A stretch of DNA of 64,000 bases from Sinorhizobium medicae (lineage in GTDB: Bacteria; Pseudomonadota; Alphaproteobacteria; Rhizobiales; Rhizobiaceae), in contig NZ_VITA01000021.1 in NCBI RefSeq assembly GCF_007827695.1, positions 1 through 64,000 on the forward strand, in the 5' to 3' direction. Shown in pieces: positions 7,931-16,575 of the stretch (positions within the stretch are counted from its first letter, which is position 1; the number at the start of each line of letters is the position of its first letter). The translations under genes and the position numbers were made by a program. The notes under the pieces were generated by a model. The model was not told where the DNA came from. It saw nothing but the letters and a program-made list of their open reading frames with translations, and did not search any database.

Positions 7931-9406
7931 TCAACAATCCGGCGGTGTCGGGAGCGGAACAGGTCTTTCAAAGGTCCGATGTAATTGCCCCCAGCCGGGA
8001 TCGTGCATGTGGGCCTGCAAACCGGCCCGTTCCACAAGGGCCTTCGCTTCGGCCTCCCCGAATGCAAGCGCCTCGTACATGTCGGCCGTCAGGACCTTGC
8101 CTTCCTCCATGATGATCCTGCCGTCGACGATCACCGTGTCGACGTCGCTTCCGAGCACCTGATGGATCAGCCGGTGCACGGGCATCCAGTTGGGCGTCAG
8201 ATGCGGCTTGCGCATGTCTATGACGGCGATGTCCGCCTTCTTGCCCACCTCGAGCGAACCGATCTCGTGACCCATGCCGATGGCGCGGGCCGCGTCGATG
8301 GTGATCATCTCGAAGATTTTGCCCGGCGGCAGGATGTAGCGGTCATGATTATGCAGGATGTGCTGGGTGGCCTGCGCGGTACGCGCGATCTGGAACATAT
8401 CGAAATGGCGACTCGGAGCCGCGCCGTCCGACGTGATTGCGACCGACACACCCCGGGCCATCATCTGCATGACCGGGGTGCTGCGTCCCGGCGGCGCATG
8501 GGTGACATGGGTGCCGGTTTCGGCCAGGATGTCGATCTCTTCGTGGGAAATTCCCCAGCAATGCTGCAGGTGCACATCCGGACCGAGCAGCGCATTCTCC
8601 CTGTCCTGCCAGGCCATGCGTATCTGTCCGGCGAAAGCATCGGAATGAATGCGCACGCCCCACTTGCGTGCGGTTTCGCGGATGCGGCGCGCCTGCATCC
8701 GGTCGTCTTCCGTCAGATTGACGGCGAAATCCGGTGTCGAGGCGTTCGACGGTTCCACGGAAGGCACGATGGTGAATGGCGTCAAAAAGACCTTGATGCG
8801 CCCTTCGGACGTTCCGTTCAGGCTTTCGATGACGGCTTCCGCGCCCTCCATCATTGCCTCGAAGGAAACGCTGCGCCGCTCCGGCTTGCCGCTTTCCCAG
8901 CGTGTGACCGATTGCGGCCAGGGCAGGCCCGCAGGGCCGACGCAGATGATCTCGCGCAGGCCCAGTTCCGAATAGGCGCGTGCGTGATTAATCGCAAAAA
9001 CCGGGTCGTCGCTGCGCGGCATCGACGTGACGATGCTGGCCGAGGTGGTCACACCCGCTCGAAGCCGTTCCAGGCCGGAAACCAGGCCGTCCGCATACCA
9101 GTAATCGCGGGTGACATAGTGATAATAGGTCGGGGTGACGATACGCATCCAGAGCGCATTGGTGTCGGCACCAATGCTGCGGATCAGAGCGTGACCGGCA
9201 TGTCCATGAGCATCAATCAATCCGGGAATGATAATCTTTCCCCGGCAGTCGATCACCTTCTTTCCGGCATGGCGCGGAGCCAACGCTTGCGATGTGCCGA
9301 TGTCGACGATTTTGTCGTTCTCGACCGCCAGCGCTCCGTCCTCGATGATCCGCCGTTTGTCGTCGACGGTCACGATCGTCCCGTGAAGCAGCAGGAGCCC
9401 ATCCAT
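7931..9406 (-). CDS. Metal-dependent amidohydrolase (Trz/Atz chlorohydrolase type)
   Basis: A 491-residue cyclic amidohydrolase that probably hydrolyses an N-heterocycle or deaminates a ring. Metal ligands are in place: DAHGH (His67 and His69), RIHSDAFAG, HLQHCWGIS and TSDGAAPS. The C-terminal beta-sandwich part has SLEVGKKADIAVIDMRKPHLTP. Unlike the two amidohydrolases at 11.2 and 17.8 kb it keeps the canonical HxH. It is transcribed divergently from the first binding-protein gene, and the shared intergenic region carries two copies of the locus operator, so it is likely a member of the same regulon. Confidence 0.85.
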   Translation of the reverse strand: MDGLLLLHGTIVTVDDKRRIIEDGALAVENDKIVDIGTSQALAPRHAGKKVIDCRGKIIIPGLIDAHGHAGHALIRSIGADTNALWMRIVTPTYYHYVTRDYWYADGLVSGLERLRAGVTTSASIVTSMPRSDDPVFAINHARAYSELGLREIICVGPAGLPWPQSVTRWESGKPERRSVSFEAMMEGAEAVIESLNGTSEGRIKVFLTPFTIVPSVEPSNASTPDFAVNLTEDDRMQARRIRETARKWGVRIHSDAFAGQIRMAWQDRENALLGPDVHLQHCWGISHEEIDILAETGTHVTHAPPGRSTPVMQMMARGVSVAITSDGAAPSRHFDMFQIARTAQATQHILHNHDRYILPPGKIFEMITIDAARAIGMGHEIGSLEVGKKADIAVIDMRKPHLTPNWMPVHRLIHQVLGSDVDTVIVDGRIIMEEGKVLTADMYEALAFGEAEAKALVERAGLQAHMHDPGWGQLHRTFERPVPLPTPPDC

Positions 9407-9480
9407 TTCTTACTTCCCCTCACATCGGCGGTGAATCGATGCCCGATTTACGGAGCGCATCGGGTCTCTTATGAATCATA

Positions 9481-9525
9481 ATTGCTGACAATATCGTTGA
9501 CAATATCACAACGGATTATGATACT
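9481..9525 (+). promoter_or_regulatory. GntR operator pair overlapping a sigma-70-type promoter
   Basis: Two 12-mers lie back to back: ATTGCTGACAAT (9481-9492) and ATCGTTGACAAT (9493-9504), each one base off the ATTGTNNACAAT consensus seen elsewhere in this locus. The second contains a consensus -35, TTGACA (9497-9502); 17 bases on is GATACT (9520-9525) as a -10. A repressor bound here would block RNA polymerase. The site can also serve the divergent amidohydrolase gene. Confidence 0.6.
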
Positions 9526-9575
9526 GCCCAAAAAATCGGATCAACGAACCTATCGTCATTCATAAGGGGAAGAGC

Positions 9576-11156
9576 ATGTCGCGTTTAAACAGGTTTCTCA
9601 TTTCGGCGCTGACGGTAGCGGCGATTACCGCGCCGGCGCTGTCCACCTCCGCAAGTGCCGCCACGCTTCGCTGGGGCAGCCGCGCAGACATCTATTCGCT
9701 CGATCCGGATTCCGTTCCCTCGACATCCAACCTTGCGTTCCTGAACCACATCTATGAAGGTCTGATCCGGTATGGACCGAACTTCGAGATCGAGCCGGCG
9801 CTCGCCACCGAGTGGAAGCTGATCGACGACAAGCACTGGCGTTTCACGCTGCGCAAAGGCGTGAAGTTCCACAACGGCGCAGACTTCACCGCAGACGACG
9901 TTGTCGCCTCCATGAACCGCGTGTCGGACCCGGCCTCGCCTCTGCGCGGCAACATCCCGCTCTATGTCGGCGTAAAGAAGGTGGACGATTTCACGGTCGA
10001 CATCGAGGTTTCGGCGCCGACTGCGCTGTTCCTGAACGACATGACCAATATCTTCATGTTCAACGCGAAATGGCTGACGGATAACAAGGCAGAAAAACCG
10101 ACCGATATCGCGTCCAATACCGAGAACTACGCGACGCACAACACGAACGGTACGGGCCCGTTCAAGCTTGAGAGCCGCGTTCCGGACAGCAAGACCGTTC
10201 TCATCGTCAACGACCTGTGGTGGGATCAGAAGAAGCACAATCTGGACCGGATCGAGTATGTTCCGATCGCATCGGCGGCGACGCGTGTCGCAGCGCTTCT
10301 TTCCAACGAAATCGATCTGGTCGATTCCGCACCCATTCAGGACCTTCCTCGCCTGGAATCCTCGCCTGGTATCAAAGTAAGCAAGCGCACGGAGCTGCGC
10401 ACCGTGTTCATCGGCTTCAACGGCAAGGCGAAGCTTGAAGATGGGCGTGCGAACCCGTTCCTCGACGTTCGCGTTCGTCAGGCCGTTGACGCAAGCATTG
10501 ATCGCGATCTCATCAACAAGAAGATCATGCGCGGTCTGGCGCGGCCCTCCGGCTCGCTCATTGCACCGGAAATCGCCGGCTATGCGAAATCGCTTGATAC
10601 CTATCAGCCCGTCGACACCGAGCTTGCCCAGAAGCTGCTCGCGGAAGCCGGCCAGGAGGGTCTTGCCTTCACCTATCTTTGCATGAACGACGAGAGCATC
10701 AACGAGGAAGACTTCTGCTCGGGCATCGCGAACATGCTGAAGCGTGCCGGCTTTCAGCCCACAATCGACATGGGACCGCGCGCCGTGCAGCAGCCTAAGC
10801 GCACCAATGGCAAGGCCGACATTTTCAACCTGAGCTGGGCAAACGAACCGACGCTCGATGCCTATTCGCTGCTCTCTCAAGTCCTCTCCACGCGCAGCGG
10901 TTCGACGGGCGTTTCCAACTATGGCGGCTGGTCCTACCCGGAGCTCGACGAGCTGGTGAAGAAGGCGGCACAGGAACCTGACACCGCAAAGCGGCTCGCA
11001 CTCGAAGAACAGGCCCTGAAAATCGCCAAGGACAAGGCGATCCTGATCCCGCTCCACCAGCAGCCGATTGCCTGGGGCATGCTGGACACGGTCAAGAGCG
11101 TGGATTTCCGCGCCGACAACAAGCCGCGCCACTGGCACACGCAAATGGCCGAATAA
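9576..11156 (+). CDS. ABC transporter substrate-binding protein 1 (SBP family 5)
   Basis: A 526-residue periplasmic binding protein of the peptide/nickel/opine class. A signal peptide of about 29 residues ends near ASAATLRW; the mature part has LRWGSRADIYSLDPD, NHIYEGLIRY, WRFTLRKGVKFHNGADFTADD and NTNGTGPFKLE, all typical of family 5. The start has GGGGAAG upstream. It is a clear paralogue of the binding protein at 12991-14556, which alone sits beside the permease genes. The two may feed one transporter with different ligands. A terminator hairpin follows the stop codon. Confidence 0.9.
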   Translation: MSRLNRFLISALTVAAITAPALSTSASAATLRWGSRADIYSLDPDSVPSTSNLAFLNHIYEGLIRYGPNFEIEPALATEWKLIDDKHWRFTLRKGVKFHNGADFTADDVVASMNRVSDPASPLRGNIPLYVGVKKVDDFTVDIEVSAPTALFLNDMTNIFMFNAKWLTDNKAEKPTDIASNTENYATHNTNGTGPFKLESRVPDSKTVLIVNDLWWDQKKHNLDRIEYVPIASAATRVAALLSNEIDLVDSAPIQDLPRLESSPGIKVSKRTELRTVFIGFNGKAKLEDGRANPFLDVRVRQAVDASIDRDLINKKIMRGLARPSGSLIAPEIAGYAKSLDTYQPVDTELAQKLLAEAGQEGLAFTYLCMNDESINEEDFCSGIANMLKRAGFQPTIDMGPRAVQQPKRTNGKADIFNLSWANEPTLDAYSLLSQVLSTRSGSTGVSNYGGWSYPELDELVKKAAQEPDTAKRLALEEQALKIAKDKAILIPLHQQPIAWGMLDTVKSVDFRADNKPRHWHTQMAE

Positions 11157-11184
11157 GGCATTACACCTTACCATCCCGCAATCA

Positions 11185-11216
11185 GAGCGTTTCACCCCCG
11201 GTGAGACGCTCTTTTT
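11185..11216 (+). terminator. Rho-independent terminator after SBP 1
   Basis: GAGCGTTTCACC (11185-11196) pairs with GGTGAGACGCTC (11200-11211) with a single G-U-type mismatch and a three-base loop, followed by TTTTT. It lies between the binding-protein stop and the start of the next gene 20 bases later, so it should reduce read-through into the amidohydrolase. Confidence 0.8.
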
Positions 11217-11235
11217 ACAGCCGGATCGCAACGCC

Positions 11236-12726
11236 ATGAAATCTGATCTTTCGAGCCAGCTCGTTCTCGGTCAGCGGCCTGAGGGACGGACCCTGATGAC
11301 CTCCCAATGCGTGCTTGCCTGGCGCGATGGCGGCCACTCTCTAATCCCTGATGGGGAAATCGTGGTCGAGGGCAACAAGGTGCTTTATGCGGGACCGCGT
11401 TTCGGGGGAGAAGTGGCGCGCCGTATCGATTTCGGTCGCGCGCTGCTCAGCCCCGGCCTGATCGACCTCGATGCCCTGTCGGATCTGGACACCTACCTGC
11501 TCGTCCATGACAACCAGCCGGGTTGGGCGAAAGGGCGCATCTGGCCGCGCTCCTACGTAGAGCGCGGGCCCTACGAAATGTATTCCGCCGAGGAGCTGGC
11601 GTTCCAGAAGCGTTTCGCTTTCGGCCTGCTGCTGCTGAACGGCATCACTACCGCCGCGCCCATCGCATCGCTCTACTATCGCCAATGGGCCGAAACGGTC
11701 GCTGAATTCGAGGCCGCGGCCGATGCGGCGGGCGATCTGGGGCTCAGGGTCTTTCTGAGCCCCGCCTATCGTTCCGGCGGTCTTATCCTTGAGGAGCCGG
11801 GGCGCATCGCGCCCATGTTCGATGAGGCGCGGGGCGTGCAGGGCCTTGAGGAAGCGGTCGATTTCATCGAGCGCAACCATGGCCGTCATAACGGCCTCGT
11901 CAATGGAATGCTGGCACCGGACCGGATCGAAACCTGCACATTGCCCTTGTTGCAGCGCACCGTGGCGGCGGCGCGCGATCTCGACTGTCGCGTCAGGCTT
12001 CACATGGCGCAGGGCAATCTGGAACGCGACATCATGCTCAAGCTGCATGGCGTTTCCGGGCCGCAATGGCTGGCGGATCACGGGCTGATGGACGAAAGGC
12101 TGATCGCCCCGCACGGGACCCACGCCTCGGCGCAGGATCTGCAGCTATACGCGCATTATGGTGTCTCGATTGCGCATTCGCCGCTCGTGTCGGCGCGCAT
12201 GGGCAGCATTCTCAATTCCTTCGCCGCCTGCCATAATCTCGGCATCAATATAGGCATGGCTACAGATACGGCACCGCCCGACATGCTGATGAACCTGCTG
12301 GTCGGGTTGATGGCATGCCGTATCAGCGAAAAGGCCTCGGATGCCATATTCTCGAAGGATCTGTTCGATGCCGCCACGATCGGCGGCGCGAAAGCACTGG
12401 GGGCCAGCGATCTCGGGCGGCTCGCCGCCGGCGCGAAGGCGGATATTGCCGTCTTCCGCCTCGACGATATCCATATGACCCCGAGCGTCGATCCCATCAC
12501 CACGCTGGTCGTCGGCGGTTCCGGCAAGGTGACGCAGGCCGTCTTTGTCGACGGGCGGCTTTCGATGCTGAACGGCAAGGTTGCCGGCATTGACATGATT
12601 GCGGCGCGCGAACAGGCGCAGGCACAGTATGACGGCCTGATCGCCAGATATCCTGATCGGAGCTGGCAGCATCCGCCTGTCGGAAAAATCTTCTCTCCGA
12701 GCTATCCGATATGGACCGCCGATTAG
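11236..12726 (+). CDS. Amidohydrolase-like protein A lacking the HxH motif
   Basis: A 496-residue member of the amidohydrolase superfamily, paralogous over its full length to the protein at 17769-19262. The ATG at 11236 is chosen because QLVLGQRPEGRTLMTS aligns with the paralogue start. Where the family normally has PGLIDAHTH, it reads PGLIDLDALSDLD, so the two N-terminal metal-binding His are replaced by Asp79 and Leu81. Later ligands remain: RLHMAQG, IAPHGTHAS and MATDTAPPDM. It may use one metal or a different site. It directly follows the terminator after the first binding protein. Confidence 0.82.
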   Translation: MKSDLSSQLVLGQRPEGRTLMTSQCVLAWRDGGHSLIPDGEIVVEGNKVLYAGPRFGGEVARRIDFGRALLSPGLIDLDALSDLDTYLLVHDNQPGWAKGRIWPRSYVERGPYEMYSAEELAFQKRFAFGLLLLNGITTAAPIASLYYRQWAETVAEFEAAADAAGDLGLRVFLSPAYRSGGLILEEPGRIAPMFDEARGVQGLEEAVDFIERNHGRHNGLVNGMLAPDRIETCTLPLLQRTVAAARDLDCRVRLHMAQGNLERDIMLKLHGVSGPQWLADHGLMDERLIAPHGTHASAQDLQLYAHYGVSIAHSPLVSARMGSILNSFAACHNLGINIGMATDTAPPDMLMNLLVGLMACRISEKASDAIFSKDLFDAATIGGAKALGASDLGRLAAGAKADIAVFRLDDIHMTPSVDPITTLVVGGSGKVTQAVFVDGRLSMLNGKVAGIDMIAAREQAQAQYDGLIARYPDRSWQHPPVGKIFSPSYPIWTAD

Positions 12727-12785
12727 AGGTTCCCGCATCTGCCGGGCACTTTTGTCGACATAACGACGGAGAAGATTGAACAAAT

Positions 12786-12830
12786 ATTGTCGACAATCAC
12801 GTTGACAACTTTTCGCTGATCGCCATACTG
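12786..12830 (+). promoter_or_regulatory. GntR operator and promoter for the transporter operon
   Basis: ATTGTCGACAAT (12786-12797) is a perfect palindrome. It is followed without a gap by the weaker CACGTTGACAAC (12798-12809), the same tandem layout as at 9481. TTGACA (12802-12807) and, 16 bases on, CATACT (12824-12829) make a likely promoter, with the -35 inside the second box. A small GACCTG/CAGGTC hairpin (12838-12853) lies in the leader. It precedes the second binding protein by about 160 bases. Confidence 0.65.
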
Positions 12831-12990
12831 TTCCCATGACCTGGAGGCAGGTCGCGTTACAGGGAGGTAATCCACACTCGATCCGACACGCGCCTATCCG
12901 GCGCAGTTCTTTGAAAAGACCGTGCCGGCGACGGATGCGGCGATGACAACAGACCTCCGATAAGGAGGCAAATTTCCAGAAGCGGAGCAA

Positions 12991-14556
12991 ATGATGTTGA
13001 AGAAACTGGGCCTCGCGGCCACGATACTGGTTGGCCTGACCGTGTCCGGCCACGCCGAAACGCTTAAATGGGGCGCTGCGCGCGATATCTACTCGCTTGA
13101 CCCCTATTCCTATGGCGACAGCTATACGCTGTCCTTCCTCAATCATATCTACGAAGGCCTGGTGCGTTACGACGCCAATCTCAAGATCGAACCGGCCCTC
13201 GCCGAATCCTGGGAAACGGTCTCCGATACCGTCTGGCGCTTTCACCTGCGCAAGGGCGTAAAATTTCACGATGGAGCAGAATTCACTGCCGACGACGTGC
13301 TCGCATCGCTGAAGCGCGTCAGTGATCCGGATTCTCCGCTGCGCGGCAACCTGCCGGCTTACAAGTCCTCCAAGAAGGTGGACGACTATACCATCGACGT
13401 CGAGCTGAGCGGGCCCTATCCGCTGCTTCTCAACGACCTCACCAATATCCATGTTTTCGATGCCGGTTGGCTGAAGACCAACAATTCGGAAAAGCCGACC
13501 GATGTCGGCGCGAAGATCGAAGGCTACGCCACCTATCACACCAACGGCACCGGCCCGTTCAAGCTGGAAAGCCGGATGCCGGATTCGAAGACGATCCTCG
13601 TGAAAAACCCGGACTGGTGGGACAAGACCTCCAAGTCGAACATCGACCGCATCGAGTTCACGCCCATCACCTCGGCGGCGACGCGCGTGGCCGCGCTCCT
13701 TTCCGGCGAAATCAATTTCACCGAAAACGCGCCGTCGCAGGACCTGCCGCGTCTGTTGGCGCAGCCTGAGCTGAAGGTCATGGAACGCACCGATCTGCGT
13801 ACCGTAATGGTCGGCTTCAACCGCAAGCCCAAACTCGCCAACGGCTCGGAGAACAAGTTCAACGATCTGCGTGTGCGCCAGGCTTTCGCCCATGGGCTCG
13901 ACCGGGAACTGATCCAGAAGCGCGTCATGCGCGGCAAGTCGCGCACCGCAGGAGCGGTGGTCGCGCCGGAGATTCCGGGATACGCGCCCGAGTTGGACAC
14001 CACGCTCCCCTACGATCCGGCCCTGTCGAAAAAGCTCCTGACCGAGGCAGGCGCTGCGGAATATCCGTTCACGCTGGTCTGCACGACCGATGCCTATGTG
14101 AACGAGGAGGAGCTGTGCCAGGGGCTGGTGAATATGCTGAGCCGCGCCGGCTTCAAGCCGCAGCTCGACATTGCGCCCACCGCCGCACAGGCGCCGAAGC
14201 GTACCAGCGGCAAGTCCGACGTTTATCTGATCGGCTGGGCCACTGAACCGATGCTCGACAGCTATTCGATCCTTCTCCAGATGATGCAGACCAAGACGGC
14301 CAATGCCGGCGTCTTCAACTGGGGCGGCTGGAGCTATCCGGAGATCGACGAGCTGATCGTCCAGGCATCGACCGAAATGGATCGCGCCAAGCGTCTGGCG
14401 CTGCAGACCAAAGCGCTGCAGATGGTGAAGGAAGAGATCGTGATGCTGCCCCTGCACCAGCAGCCGATGGCCTGGGTCATGTCGAACAAGATCGACAAGA
14501 TCGTGCAGTTGGCGGACAACAAGCCGCGTCACTGGCTGACGCAGTTTTCCGAGTAA
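12991..14556 (+). CDS. ABC transporter substrate-binding protein 2 (SBP family 5)
   Basis: A 521-residue periplasmic binding protein with a signal peptide ending near SGHAETLKW. Family 5 landmarks are LKWGAARDIYSLDP, NHIYEGLVRYD, WRFHLRKGVKFHDGAEFTADD and NTNGTGPFKLE. It closely resembles binding protein 1 across its length, including the shared ending DNKPRHW. It heads the operon with two permeases, two hydrolases and two ATPases, so it is the cognate receptor. GGAG precedes the ATG. The hairpin after its stop probably raises its level relative to the permeases. Confidence 0.92.
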   Translation: MMLKKLGLAATILVGLTVSGHAETLKWGAARDIYSLDPYSYGDSYTLSFLNHIYEGLVRYDANLKIEPALAESWETVSDTVWRFHLRKGVKFHDGAEFTADDVLASLKRVSDPDSPLRGNLPAYKSSKKVDDYTIDVELSGPYPLLLNDLTNIHVFDAGWLKTNNSEKPTDVGAKIEGYATYHTNGTGPFKLESRMPDSKTILVKNPDWWDKTSKSNIDRIEFTPITSAATRVAALLSGEINFTENAPSQDLPRLLAQPELKVMERTDLRTVMVGFNRKPKLANGSENKFNDLRVRQAFAHGLDRELIQKRVMRGKSRTAGAVVAPEIPGYAPELDTTLPYDPALSKKLLTEAGAAEYPFTLVCTTDAYVNEEELCQGLVNMLSRAGFKPQLDIAPTAAQAPKRTSGKSDVYLIGWATEPMLDSYSILLQMMQTKTANAGVFNWGGWSYPEIDELIVQASTEMDRAKRLALQTKALQMVKEEIVMLPLHQQPMAWVMSNKIDKIVQLADNKPRHWLTQFSE

Positions 14557-14565
14557 ATCAATCAC

Positions 14566-14597
14566 GACGCTCCGGGAGGAGGATTCCCCGGAGCGTC
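14566..14597 (+). other. Intercistronic hairpin between SBP 2 and permease
   Basis: GACGCTCCGGG (14566-14576) and CCCGGAGCGTC (14587-14597) form a perfect 11-bp stem with a ten-base loop. No T-run follows, so it is more likely an mRNA-stabilising or processing element than a terminator. Such hairpins are known downstream of binding-protein genes, where they keep that cistron more abundant. Confidence 0.65.
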
Positions 14598-14616
14598 CCG
14601 TGACCGAGGAATTCCA

Positions 14617-15585
14617 ATGCTGGTTTTTATCATAAAGCGCCTGGCAAACGCCGTCATGGTGATGTTGGCCGTCGCCTTACTTGCCTTTCTGATTTTCCGG
14701 CTTGCGGGCGATCCCGTCGAGATGATGGCCAACGAGCAGATGACGCAGGCCGACCGCGACAATCTGCGCGAACGGCTGGGTCTCAATGACAGCCTGATGA
14801 CGCAATATACCCGTTTCGTGGTCAATGCTGCACAGGGCAGTTTCGGCATCTCCTACCGCAACGGTCAAGACGTGCTGAGCCTGATCGCCGAACGATTTCC
14901 GGCGACGCTGGAGCTGGTACTGGTCGCCACGCTTATCTCGCTGCTGCTCGGCCTTCCCCTCGGCGTGCTGACGGCGATCAAGCGCGGCAAATGGTACACG
15001 GAGGGTCTGCAGTTTCTCTCGATCGTCGGCGTGTCGCTGCCGAGCTTCGTGGTAGGCATTCTGCTGATCCTCGTCTTCTCGGTTACGCTCGCCTGGTTTC
15101 CGGCTTTCGGGCGCGGCGACGTCGTGCAGCTTGGCTGGTGGTCGACGGGCCTCCTGACGCCTTCAGGCCGCGCGGCGATCCTGCTGCCGTCCATCGCGCT
15201 TTCGCTCTATCAGGTCACGCTGGTCATGCGTCTGGTCCGCGCTGAAATGCTGGAAGTTCTGCGCTCGGATTACGTCAAGTTTGCCCGGGCCCGCGGCATT
15301 CCGCGCTGGCGCATCTATTTCGTCCATGCGCTGCGCAACTGTCTGATGCCGGTGGTGACCATGACCGCCATGAATGTCGGTTCGCTGATCGCCTTCGCGC
15401 TCATTACTGAAACCGTGTTCCAGTGGCCGGGCATGGGCATGCTGTTCATCCAGGCCGTCACCTTCCTCGATATCCCCGTGATGGCGGCTTATCTCTGCAT
15501 CATTTCCTTCATTTTCGTCGTGCTCAACACGCTGGTGGACATCGCCTATGCGGTCATTGATCCCCGCCTGCGTACAGCCCGCTGA
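14617..15585 (+). CDS. ABC transporter permease (DppB/OppB type)
   Basis: A 322-residue inner-membrane permease of the dipeptide/oligopeptide class. An N-terminal membrane segment (VMLAVALLAFLIFRLAGDP) is followed by the periplasmic part with LGLNDSLMTQYTRFV, four or five further segments, and the ATPase-contacting EAA loop around DYVKFARARGIPRWRIYFVHALRNCLMPVV. It pairs with the next gene to form the channel. The start at 14617 lies 60 bases after the binding protein, beyond the hairpin. Confidence 0.92.
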   Translation: MLVFIIKRLANAVMVMLAVALLAFLIFRLAGDPVEMMANEQMTQADRDNLRERLGLNDSLMTQYTRFVVNAAQGSFGISYRNGQDVLSLIAERFPATLELVLVATLISLLLGLPLGVLTAIKRGKWYTEGLQFLSIVGVSLPSFVVGILLILVFSVTLAWFPAFGRGDVVQLGWWSTGLLTPSGRAAILLPSIALSLYQVTLVMRLVRAEMLEVLRSDYVKFARARGIPRWRIYFVHALRNCLMPVVTMTAMNVGSLIAFALITETVFQWPGMGMLFIQAVTFLDIPVMAAYLCIISFIFVVLNTLVDIAYAVIDPRLRTAR

Positions 15586-15619
15586 AACGCCCGTCGAACC
15601 GAGTGTGGAACCAAGACCG

Positions 15620-16570
15620 ATGAGCACCCAGACTTCCCGAACTCCGCCGATCACGCGTCCCTCGCTTCTCCAGCGCATCCGCAAAAGCGATCTGTGGTGG
15701 TCGTTCACGCACAGCAAGACCGCGATGTTCAGCGCCGCGCTCCTGGGGATCCTGATCCTGACCGCCCTCTTCGCCCCGCTGATCGCGCCGCAGAATCCCT
15801 ATGACGGGGCAGCGCTCGACATGTGGAAGGCGGAACTGCCGCCCCTATGGGAAGAAGGCGGCGAATGGCCTTTTCTTCTCGGCACCGACACGCAAGGGCG
15901 AGACATGCTGTCTGCCATTCTCTATGGGACGCGCATCTCTATCATCATCGGTATAGCCTCGGTCGCGCTCTCCCTCCTGATCGGCATGAGCGCGGGGCTG
16001 ATCTCCGGCTTCTTCGGCGGCTTCATCGACAATCTGCTGATGCGCATCGGCGACATCACTCTCTCCATTCCGACCATTCTCGTCGCCATTCTCGTCTCGA
16101 CCGTCGTGCGTCAGATGCTGCCCGTCAGCCTGCGTGAGGTTGGCGCGTCGGCGGTGCTCATCCTGGCCATCGCGCTATCGGCATGGGTGCAATATGCCCG
16201 AACGGTGCGCGCGCAGGCCATTGTCGAAACCGGCAAGGACTACGTTTCGGCAGCGCGGCTGATCGGCGTGCCTGCCCGGCGCATCATGGCCAGTCACATC
16301 CTGCCCAATACGTTGACGCCGATCATGGTAGCGGCCACCCTCAACTTCGGCATGGCGATCCTCACGGAAGCCACGCTTTCGTTCCTTGGCATCGGCATGC
16401 CACCGAGCCAGCCGTCTCTGGGAACGCTGATCCGCATCGGCAACCAGTTCCTGTTCTCGGGTTCCTGGTGGATCGTCCTCTTCCCCGTCCTGCAGCTCTG
16501 CATGCTGGTCGTGGCCGTCAACATGCTCGGCGACTGGCTGCGCGATGCTCTCAATCCGAAACTGAGGTAA
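15620..16570 (+). CDS. ABC transporter permease (DppC/OppC type)
   Basis: A 316-residue inner-membrane permease with the DppC-type N-terminal segment (TAMFSAALLGILILTALFAPLIAP), LGTDTQGRDMLSAILYGTRISI, and an EAA loop around GKDYVSAARLIGVPARRIMASHILPN, then LSFLGIGMPPSQPSLGTLI near the C terminus. The ATG at 15620 is preferred over an upstream in-frame codon because that would overlap the previous gene and add an unconserved tail. It forms the membrane heterodimer with the preceding gene product. Confidence 0.92.
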   Translation: MSTQTSRTPPITRPSLLQRIRKSDLWWSFTHSKTAMFSAALLGILILTALFAPLIAPQNPYDGAALDMWKAELPPLWEEGGEWPFLLGTDTQGRDMLSAILYGTRISIIIGIASVALSLLIGMSAGLISGFFGGFIDNLLMRIGDITLSIPTILVAILVSTVVRQMLPVSLREVGASAVLILAIALSAWVQYARTVRAQAIVETGKDYVSAARLIGVPARRIMASHILPNTLTPIMVAATLNFGMAILTEATLSFLGIGMPPSQPSLGTLIRIGNQFLFSGSWWIVLFPVLQLCMLVVAVNMLGDWLRDALNPKLR

Positions 16571-16575
16571 GTCCC

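Noticed and set aside
9585-11237. Minus-strand frame of 550 codons
   Set aside because: It mirrors receptor 1 exactly and lacks recognisable domains.
12145-14565. Minus-strand frame of 806 codons
   Set aside because: It is antisense to the amidohydrolase A and receptor 2 genes, which have clear motifs and ribosome sites; the frame is open only because of codon bias.
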